Assembly: GCA_016721605.1 (NCBI GenBank)
Contig: JADKHS010000021.1
Location: forward strand, 1 to 31,845
Length of the DNA stretch: 31,845 nucleotides
Reading direction: 5' to 3'
Source: Nitrosomonadales bacterium
GTDB taxonomy: Bacteria > Pseudomonadota > Gammaproteobacteria > Burkholderiales > Gallionellaceae
Notes under the pieces: model-generated
What the model was told of the DNA's origin: nothing
Databases searched by the model: none
What the model saw: the letters and a program-made list of their open reading frames with translations, nothing else
Position numbers and translations under genes: made by a program
Shown here: positions 25,192 through 31,845 of the stretch, one piece after another
Numbering within the stretch: position 1 is the stretch's first letter
How the letters are laid out: each line of letters starts with the position of its first letter

Positions 25192-27771
25192 TTAAACCCG
25201 CTGCACAAACTCCTCAAAGTCTTGGACTGGCAGTGGCCGACTGAAGAAATAACCTTGGTAGGCATGGCAGCCTATACTGGCTAAAAAATCACGCTGCAGC
25301 TCAGTTTCAACCCCCTCTGCAATCACCCCCATTCCGAGGCTCTGCGCCAGCGCCACAATAGTCCGCGCGATGGCGGCGTCGTTGAGGTCAGTGAGCACAT
25401 CGCGAACAAACAACTTGTCAATCTTCAATTGGTTCAACGGCAAGTGCCTCAAATAGGAAAGTGAAGAATAGCCAGTGCCAAAATCGTCAAGCGAAAAACC
25501 TACCCCACTGACTTTCAACGCAATCATCTTTGCGACGATGTCCCCAACATTGTCCACCAACAGACTTTCAGTCAGTTCCAGCTTAAGCCGGTTCGGGTTA
25601 ATACCTGCCTGACTGATTGTTGCCATTACTTTCCCCACAAAATCAGCTTCGAGGAACTGCTGGGCACTCACATTCACCGCTACCGTGAGATGGGCCATTT
25701 CAGGCCGGATGGCCCATAGCGCAAGCTGGGCACAGGCAGTTTCCAGTACCCATTGGCCCAATGGCAGGATCAACCCTGTTTCTTCAGCCAGAGAAATGAA
25801 TTCGGTAGGTGGCAACATACCGCGTCTGGGGTGTTGCCACCGTACCAGCGCTTCCGCACCTGTGGCACGGCCATCGCTAGCCACCTGAGCCTGGTAGTGA
25901 AGCACAAATTGATTATGCTGAATCGCTATACGCAGATCCATTTCCATGGCGGCACTTTCGACGACAATAGTCTGCATGGCTGGATCAAAGAAACATAAAC
26001 CATTGCGGCCCATTGCCTTGGACTTGTACATGGCAAGATCAGCTTGCTTCAGTAAATCATCAATAGATGTCGCATTATCAAGGAACAATGTGGCACCGAT
26101 GCTCGCTGTACTATGGTGATGGATACCTTCAAGCTGATAGGGTTGATTGATGGCAGTGAGGATTTTTCTACCTATGGTTTCAGTCTGGGTGGCAGCCTCC
26201 TCAATGGTGTCCGCCAATCCCTCCAGAACCACCACGAATTCATCGCCGCCCATCCTCGCCACCGTGTCTCCCTCGCGTACACTAGTAAAAATACGTTGTG
26301 CGACTTGCTTGAGTAGCAGATCACCCTTGTCATGGCCCGATGTGTCGTTCAACGTCTTGAATTGATCGAGATCGATGAACAGCACCGCACCGAAAGTCCC
26401 ATTACGTTTGCTAGTGGCCAAGGCACGTTTCAGGTGATCCTGCAAGAGTCTGCGGTTGGGCAAATGGGTTAGCGGATCAAAGAAGGCCAACTCCGTGATT
26501 TTGTCTTCTGCTAACTTGCGTTCCGTAATGTCAATGTGTGAAGCCACATAATGGGTGACCATCCCTTTGCTGTTTTTGACAGTACTAATGGTGAGCAATT
26601 TTGGAAAAATCTCGCCATCTTTACGTCGATCCCAGATTTCTCCCTGCCATGCCCCAGTGTCCCGGATAGTCTTCCACATCGCGCGATAGAAATCAGCATC
26701 ATGACGGCCAGAGTTAAGTATGCGCGGCTTTTTGCCAATGACCTCCTCTGCCGTATAGCCTGTATTCTCACAAAATGCCCGATTGACCCACAGCATCACA
26801 TTATCCTCATTGATGATCATCAAACTTTCCTGCGACTCGAAGTCAACAGCGGCAACGCGAAGCTCGGCCTCTGCATGCTTACGCTCAATTTCATTGACAT
26901 ATAACTTGAGCTGCATTTCGGACAGGCTAGCAAGTACGCTATTTTCCATGCCAGGTTTAACCGCTATATTGGTAGAAAAATCCCCACTGCCGATTCTAAC
27001 CAAATTGCTGTGGATTTCGTCAGCAGTGCCACCCAGTGTTGTGCGCAAGGAAGTATAAGTCCGCCAGAGCAAGAAGATCACCCCAAGTGCGGTCACGATG
27101 AATATCAGCCGGAACGTTAACGCGATATCCTCCGCATCATGGACTGCATCACGCGTTCTTTTTTCCATCAATACATGAACCTCATTGATGGGCTTCATAA
27201 CCTTTGCCTTACCTTGATAGTACTCGTCACTATGTAGCATCAAATTAGCCCTCTCCCGGTTCACTGCCGTGTTCAGGCGGGATGAGTCAACCAATTTCAT
27301 GGCTTCGAATCCAAGGGCAGCCAAACGATCCGAATTCACTTTAGCTTCCGTCAGTTTGCCAAGTTCTTCGACAGTAAAACCAGACTGACGCATCAAGTCC
27401 AACAAAGCAACGGTTTGTCCATTCTCTATAGGGGGAGACTGGGTATTTGCCAGCACCATATCCCAGTAGCCATAAAAGTACCCATATGGCCGCGACATCT
27501 TGCCGTCACGGATGTCCAATATTTGCTGATAATATTTCTTATACCGGGGATCACTGGTCACCACGAAGGCTCTGGCCATCCGTGTTAAGTCATCTGAACT
27601 CTGAAGTAATTGATCAGTCAACTGAAAGGAAATTAACCGTTGTTCATTTGCACGATCAATCTTTTTTTCGGTGATAACGTAAATACTGAAAAGAATAGAA
27701 AGCGCAAAAAAAGAGAGCACTGACAGCGCAATCTTTGAAGCTACATCTCTATAAGTTTTTTTTAAATTCAT
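25192..27771 (-). CDS. Membrane PAS-GGDEF-EAL c-di-GMP turnover protein
   Basis: 859 residues. TM1 at about 14-34 and TM2 at about 218-238 flank a periplasmic helical sensor domain (LTRMARAFVVTSDPRYKKYY). Then a HAMP-like segment (about 240-290), a PAS domain (about 305-425, NRAFCENTGYTAEEVIGKKP and a PAC end), GGDEF (about 430-590) and EAL (about 605-855). The GGDEF site is intact (ARMGGDEFVVVLEG) with an RxxD inhibitory site (REGD) five residues upstream. The EAL residues are also intact: EALVRWQHP, NVSAQQF, ELTESLL, DDFGTGYSSLSYL, KIDKLFV, EGVET, QGYFFSRPL. Both activities are therefore possible. It lies about 200 bp downstream of cheB on the same strand, linking c-di-GMP control to the chemotaxis block; separate transcription is possible. 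Confidence 0.93.
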   Translation of the reverse strand: MNLKKTYRDVASKIALSVLSFFALSILFSIYVITEKKIDRANEQRLISFQLTDQLLQSSDDLTRMARAFVVTSDPRYKKYYQQILDIRDGKMSRPYGYFYGYWDMVLANTQSPPIENGQTVALLDLMRQSGFTVEELGKLTEAKVNSDRLAALGFEAMKLVDSSRLNTAVNRERANLMLHSDEYYQGKAKVMKPINEVHVLMEKRTRDAVHDAEDIALTFRLIFIVTALGVIFLLWRTYTSLRTTLGGTADEIHSNLVRIGSGDFSTNIAVKPGMENSVLASLSEMQLKLYVNEIERKHAEAELRVAAVDFESQESLMIINEDNVMLWVNRAFCENTGYTAEEVIGKKPRILNSGRHDADFYRAMWKTIRDTGAWQGEIWDRRKDGEIFPKLLTISTVKNSKGMVTHYVASHIDITERKLAEDKITELAFFDPLTHLPNRRLLQDHLKRALATSKRNGTFGAVLFIDLDQFKTLNDTSGHDKGDLLLKQVAQRIFTSVREGDTVARMGGDEFVVVLEGLADTIEEAATQTETIGRKILTAINQPYQLEGIHHHSTASIGATLFLDNATSIDDLLKQADLAMYKSKAMGRNGLCFFDPAMQTIVVESAAMEMDLRIAIQHNQFVLHYQAQVASDGRATGAEALVRWQHPRRGMLPPTEFISLAEETGLILPLGQWVLETACAQLALWAIRPEMAHLTVAVNVSAQQFLEADFVGKVMATISQAGINPNRLKLELTESLLVDNVGDIVAKMIALKVSGVGFSLDDFGTGYSSLSYLRHLPLNQLKIDKLFVRDVLTDLNDAAIARTIVALAQSLGMGVIAEGVETELQRDFLASIGCHAYQGYFFSRPLPVQDFEEFVQRV

Positions 27772-27969
27772 TTTTCAGCTTAGCCCCTTACGCAACCAAG
27801 GTGTATAGAGAAAGGTAAAAATAGCTTAGCGCGTAGCGGATTCTCCCACATCCCAACTCAAAATGACGTCCAAAATGGCGTCATTGAATAAACCTATATT
27901 TCCCTGTTGTCCGGACGCTAAAACCCAATGACACAAGAGGTTGTAATACGCCAAGCCCCCCAACCCCAT

Positions 27970-29037
27970 TTATTTCCCCAAAATGGTCCAATGCATTTCA
28001 TGCAATGGCACTATTTTTTTTGCGGCGCCCATCTTAATGGCTTCCTTGGGCATGCCAAATACAACACACGTCGCTTCATCTTGCGCCACCGTGGGCGCAC
28101 CTGCGTCCAGCATTTCTTTCAGGCCGCGCGCGCCATCATCACCCATGCCAGTCATGATGATGCCGGTGGCATTTTTTCCCGCAAATTTGGCCACCGAGCG
28201 GAACAGTACATCCACTGACGGACGATGGCGGTTCACCAGCGGTCCCTCCACTACTTCAACATGGTAGTACGCACCACTGCGCTTTAACAGCATATGCTTG
28301 CCACCAGGGGCAATCAGGGCGAGGCCTGGCATAACGCGGTCATTATTTTTAGCTTCCCTCACTTCAATTTGGCACAGACCGTTGAGGCGTGAAGCAAATA
28401 AGGCAGTAAATTTTTCCGGCATATGCTGCACGATAACAATGCCGGGGCAAACCCGTGGCAAAGCTGTCAGCACGACTTCCAGAGCCTGTGTGCCTCCGGT
28501 CGAGGTGCCGATGGCAACAATGCGTTCGGTGGTTTGTGCCATGGAGTGGGCAGTGGCAGCAGAAAGAATAGCATCGGCATTCAGTTTTTCCGCTACTTGC
28601 GGTAACGGTGTCGCCGCCCTGATCGTGCGCCTGACGTTAGCCTGGGCCGCCGCCCTGATTGCGGACACTAGATCGTTAGATGATTCCTGCAAAAAACTTT
28701 TCAGCCCGACTTTGGGCTTGGTAATAATTTCAACTGCTCCAGCGGCAAGCGCCTGCATGGTGGTTTCCGCACCTTTTTCCGTGAGGGTAGAACAGATCAC
28801 CACCGGCGTGGGGTGATCGGCCATAATCTTTTTGAGGAAGGTGATGCCGTCCATGCGTGGCATTTCTACGTCCAGCACGATCACATCCGGCCATTCCCGG
28901 GTCATTTTTTCCATGGCAAAAATTGGATCGGATGCCGCGCCAATTACCTGTATGTCCGGCTCCTGATCCAATACCGCCTGCAATACCTGCCGCACGACAG
29001 CCGAGTCATCAACCAATAAGACTTTAATTTTTTTCAT
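27970..29037 (-). CDS. cheB: Chemotaxis response regulator protein-glutamate methylesterase CheB
   Basis: Removes methyl groups from chemoreceptors and deamidates glutamines during adaptation. 355 residues, full length. Receiver domain (about 1-125): VLLVDDSAVVRQVLQAVL, phosphoacceptor in VIVLDVEMPRMDGITFLKK. Linker, then catalytic domain (about 165-350): Ser in AIGTSTGGTQALEVVL, His in VQHMPEKFTALFASRLN, Asp in MTGMGDDGARGLKEML. All three catalytic residues are intact. It starts 16 bp after the cheD stop, so it belongs to the same operon. The frame is unbroken, in contrast to the four genes before it. Confidence 0.95.
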   Translation of the reverse strand: MKKIKVLLVDDSAVVRQVLQAVLDQEPDIQVIGAASDPIFAMEKMTREWPDVIVLDVEMPRMDGITFLKKIMADHPTPVVICSTLTEKGAETTMQALAAGAVEIITKPKVGLKSFLQESSNDLVSAIRAAAQANVRRTIRAATPLPQVAEKLNADAILSAATAHSMAQTTERIVAIGTSTGGTQALEVVLTALPRVCPGIVIVQHMPEKFTALFASRLNGLCQIEVREAKNNDRVMPGLALIAPGGKHMLLKRSGAYYHVEVVEGPLVNRHRPSVDVLFRSVAKFAGKNATGIIMTGMGDDGARGLKEMLDAGAPTVAQDEATCVVFGMPKEAIKMGAAKKIVPLHEMHWTILGK

Positions 29038-29053
29038 TTAGTTATGCCTTTAA

Positions 29054-29583
29054 TCATGCCTGGATTACGCCGGGTTTACGCACCCAGACATTGCCGTTAC
29101 AAATATCAAACACAATTTGCCGATGGCTCGTCCCTCCCAAATCTTCAGCTGCAACCACAAATCCATGTGAGGCGACAAGCGAGCGGGCAGCCGTTATGTT
29201 TTTCAAGATATGTTCATGCATGCATTGATGCTATCCATGCAGCCGTTAGGATCACATAGGTTCTTTTTTTTTATACCGGGAAACATGTTGCCTGCCCCAA
29301 ATAATTTCACGGTATATTCTGAGGGGTGTGTTTTTGCCGCACGAATTTCCTGCGCGAACATTTGCATGGCTTCTTTTGCGTAACGGCCATCAAGGGAAGT
29401 CGCCGAAGCATTTTCACGGGAAGGCAGCAGGTAGTGGCACATGCCACCGATCAGTTTTGTCGGGTGCCACATCGTGATCGATACACACGATCCAAGAAGG
29501 GTGCGAAGACGGGTGTTCGTGTCACCGAAATAAAAATCGCCAGGCTGCAAGAATATCTCGATGACATGCTCAGATTGCTTCAT
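29054..29583 (-). CDS. cheD: Chemoreceptor glutamine deamidase CheD (frameshift near 29226)
   Basis: Deamidates glutamines on chemoreceptors and interacts with CheC/CheY in some species. The catalytic Cys and His are visible in LLGSCVSITMWHPTKLIGGM followed by CHYLLPSR. The frame continues to KLFGAGNMFPGI and ends early at a TGA. After one missing base near 29226 it resumes as HILKNITAARSLVASHGF, AEDLGGTSHRQIVFD and stops at 29054. Corrected length is about 176 residues, normal for CheD. Its ATG overlaps the cheR stop (ATGA). A nine-A run (minus strand) lies just before the break, but fixing only that run does not restore the frame; the indel lies further on. Confidence 0.87.
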
Positions 29584-30385
29584 GGTTTGCGGTATATAGA
29601 CGGGGAAACCAACTTTAGGACATCGGTGATTCCGTTGAGGCTTTCAGAATGGCTGACAATAAAATATCCGTCTGGCTTCAACAACGGCAACATGCGCGCT
29701 ACAACTTGGCGTTTTGTATCCGTGTCGAAATAGATCATGACATTACGCAGAAATATAACGTCAAATTCGCCCAGCTTTGGTAGTGCGGTATTCAGGTTGA
29801 TTTGCATGAATTGCATGCGGCTGCGCAGGCTGCGCTCAATCATAAAAGTGCCTTCCTGGGAGCCTGTACCCTTCAGGCAATACTTAGAAAGTAGGGGCTG
29901 CGGAATGTTATGTGCCCGTTCCATGTCATAGTGGCCAGAGCGGGCTTTTTCAAGAACGCGAGTACTAATGTCGGAAGCAACGATTTCCCAAGGGGTGCTG
30001 GACAAGCCATCGGCAAGTGTCATGGCAAGAGTGTAAGGTTCCTCGCCAGACGAGCTGGCTGCACACCACAAACGAAATGTTTTGCCTGCTTGTACCTTGG
30101 GCAAAACCTGCCTTTTCAGAAAATCGAAATGTTTTGGCTCGCGAAAAAATAGGTCTCATTGGTGGTAAGTAGGTCCAGTGCAATCTGTAATTCCGCTGCT
30201 TCGTTGCTCTGGGTTATCAGCCGGAAATAATCTCCGTAGCTGGCCAAATCATGATGCTTCAGCCGCTTGGACAGACGGCCTGAAACCAACGCTTTCTTTG
30301 CGTCGGAAAGGCTAATCCCGGCAGTACGATGTAACCATGAACGGAACTGGTTAAATTCATCATCTCTTAGCGTGGCGGTATGCAT
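29580..30385 (-). CDS. cheR: Chemotaxis methyltransferase CheR (frameshift at 30144-30149)
   Basis: SAM-dependent methyltransferase acting on chemoreceptor glutamates. N-terminal helical domain: DDEFNQFRSWLHRTAGISLS, LVSGRLSKRLKHH. The SAM-binding domain has RLWCAASSSGEEPYTLAM and VIFLRNVMIYFDTDTKRQVV. The frame is broken at NETYFF, where one T is missing from the run seen as A6 at 30144-30149 (plus strand). Adding it gives the family sequence NETYFFREPKHFDFLKRQVL and a 268-residue protein. Starts at ATG 30385; the stop overlaps cheD. About 145 bp separate it from cheW. No TPR or C-terminal extension. Confidence 0.9.
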
Positions 30386-30531
30386 AAATTAATGTTCTGC
30401 CCTTTTAGTAGTTTTTGGTCCAGTCAGGCATAGGCAAAAATGCCTGTGTGGATAGCATCCGGATGGGAAGAGCTTCAGTAAATTACGCCAACTTTCTTCC
30501 ATCCGTCGCCCATCCTGCGAATCCTGCTTGC

Positions 30532-31037
30532 TTAGACTAATTCCTCAGCGATTTCCGTCACGCTCGCCCCGGAAAGCATAGCCATTTCATCCACCGACAG
30601 TACGCGCGGTCAACATTGAGTATGATGACAAAGTTACCGTTCACTTACCCATACCGCTGATAAATCAGCCCGGATCCTGGCACCGAAACTTGGTGCCGGC
30701 TCAATATCAGCGGCTGGTATTTCCAGCACTTCTGATACCGAGTCCACGACCACTCCGACATCCTGCTTTTCTTCATCCCTTCGACTTCAATGATGACGAT
30801 ACAGCTACGTCGCGTAACTTCGGATGCGGTACGGCCAAAGCGAGCCGACATGTCCACTACCGGTACCACTGCGCCCCGCAGGTTGATCACGCCACGGATA
30901 AAGTCCGGCATCATGGGGACGGTGGTGAGGTTGCCGTACTCGATGATTTCCTTAATGCCAAGGATGCTAATGGCGAACATCTCGCCTCCAATCAGGAAGG
31001 TTAGATATTGCCCTTTCCTGCTGCATGACAGCCGCAT
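30532..31037 (-). CDS. cheW: Chemotaxis adaptor CheW (several frameshifts)
   Basis: Scaffold that couples chemoreceptors to CheA. Recognised from KGQYLTFLIGGEMFAISILG, then IKEIIEYGNLTTVPMMPDFI and RGVINLRGAVVPVVDMSARFG. After IIEVEG the frame changes (GGG should be GGGG, at 30777-30779) to DEEKQDVGVVVDSVSEVLEI. Further indels near 30660, 30648 and 30605 lead through FISGMGK, VNGNFVIILNVDR and VDEMAMLSGASVTEIAEELV to the TAA at 30532. Most breaks fit one missing base. Start chosen at ATG 31037 (AAGGA five bases upstream); codons 2-14 may also contain small errors. The density of errors argues for poor local sequence quality. Confidence 0.85.
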
Positions 31038-31075
31038 AATTTCCTTTTTAACTAGTGCGCCTATACGGTCTCCTA

Positions 31076-31845
31076 TTAAAACCAAGTAAATTCAGCTTCA
31101 TTTTGGATGCCAGCAACTGGCATGACAGCTTTTGCCTTAGCCGGGCGCGCAGCTTTGCTATTGGCAGATGCCGTTACCTGTTCGCCTTAGCCTGACTGTT
31201 GTTTGTTGCCGCTGGTATTCGTACTTACTGTAAAGAATCATTATTTCTTGCAGTTGATCCGCCCGACCGCTCATTTCCTCTGCGGTTGCAGCCAGCTCTT
31301 CGGATGCGGATGCATTTTGCTGAGTCATCTGATTCAACTGACTCATCGCGGTGTTGATCTGACTTACACCGGAAGATTGCTCTTCCGATGCGGCGCTGAT
31401 CTCTTGCACCAGGTCGGAAGTTTTGCTGATGGAAGGCACCATTTCGTCTAACAGTTTGCCGGCTTTCTCCGCCATCCCTACACTGCTAGAAGCCAATTGG
31501 CCGATTTCCTGCGCCGCTACCTGGCTGCGTTCGGCCAGCTTGCGCACCTCCGCCGCAACCACCGCGAAACCCTTGCCGTGTTCACCCGCCCGGGCTGCTT
31601 CAATGGCGGCATTGAGCGCCAGCAAGTTCGTCTGGTAGGCTATGTCATCGATAATGCCGATTCTTTTGGCGATTTCCTTCATGGCCGACACTGTCTGTCC
31701 AACCGCCTCACCACCTTCAGTTGCTTCCTTGGCCGCTTTGCTGGCCATACCATCAGTAACCTTGGCATTTTCGGTATTCTGGCTGATTGAGGCACTCATT
31801 TGTTCGATTGAGGCGCTGGTTTCTTCCACGCTGGCAGCCTGTTCG
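31076..31845 (-). CDS. Methyl-accepting chemotaxis protein (partial, runs off the window)
   Basis: C-terminal signalling half of a chemoreceptor; the sensor part lies beyond the right edge. The hairpin tip is canonical: IAYQTNLLALNAAIEAARAG followed by EHGKGFAVVAAEVRKLAERS. Methylation-helix sequences such as EEMSGRADQLQEIM and SVEETSASIEQMSAS are visible. After LQEIM the frame shifts near 31235-31243 to FFTVSTNTSGNKQQSG; a second break passes an in-frame TAA (SG-stop-GEQVTASANSK), and the protein ends AGIQNEAEFTWF at TAA 31076. An aromatic-acidic C-terminus could be a docking tail for CheR/CheB, whose genes are downstream, but it is not a standard NWETF pentapeptide. Confidence 0.9.

Overview
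The window looks like a betaproteobacterial chromosome segment, plausibly Nitrosomonadales/Gallionellaceae-like. This rests on the gene types (OmpR/EnvZ pair, NodT-type efflux lipoprotein, PAS-GGDEF-EAL protein, CheR-CheD-CheB order) and roughly balanced base composition; no rRNA or other marker is present, so it is an inference.

Layout. (1) 140-1981: intact recQ. (2) About 2.0-6.9 kb: a genomic scrapyard. It holds an IS110 transposase tail fused to fragments of an AddA/RecB-like helicase-nuclease, a noncoding array of about three diverged ~285-bp units with palindromic ends, a small membrane-anchored hypothetical gene, an integron gene cassette with a recognisable attC site carrying a BrnT/BrnA-like toxin-antitoxin pair, an IS1182-type transposase tail, a frameshifted DUF4143 ATPase gene, and a second piece of the AddA-like gene. 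(3) 6.9-9.7 kb: an HDOD protein and a FapA/DUF342 protein, one minus-strand unit. (4) 10.3-19.2 kb: a complete tripartite RND efflux operon of the MdtABC type plus a NodT-type outer-membrane lipoprotein, all on the minus strand. (5) 19.4-23.9 kb: envelope genes around an OmpR/EnvZ two-component pair: an exported protein with 19-residue tandem repeats, an LTxxQ (Spy/CpxP-like) protein and a YceI protein. (6) 24.1-25.1 kb: tadA and an L,D-transpeptidase gene, both with odd key positions. (7) 25.2-31.8 kb, minus strand: chemoreceptor, cheW, cheR, cheD, cheB and a c-di-GMP GGDEF-EAL protein.

How the genes may work together. Region 4-5 reads as an envelope-stress and efflux module: sensor and regulator, periplasmic chaperone-like proteins, and the pump they might control. 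Region 7 is a chemotaxis adaptation block ending in a c-di-GMP gene.

Quality warning. At least seven conserved genes (DUF4143, mdtB, mdtC, cheD, cheR, cheW, MCP) are broken by small indels. Most are consistent with one missing base in a homopolymer, and restoring those bases returns full-length family proteins. They look like sequencing under-calls, densest toward the right end (29-31.8 kb), more than real pseudogenes. The AddA-like, IS110 and IS1182 pieces are different: whole segments are missing, so those are genuine remnants.
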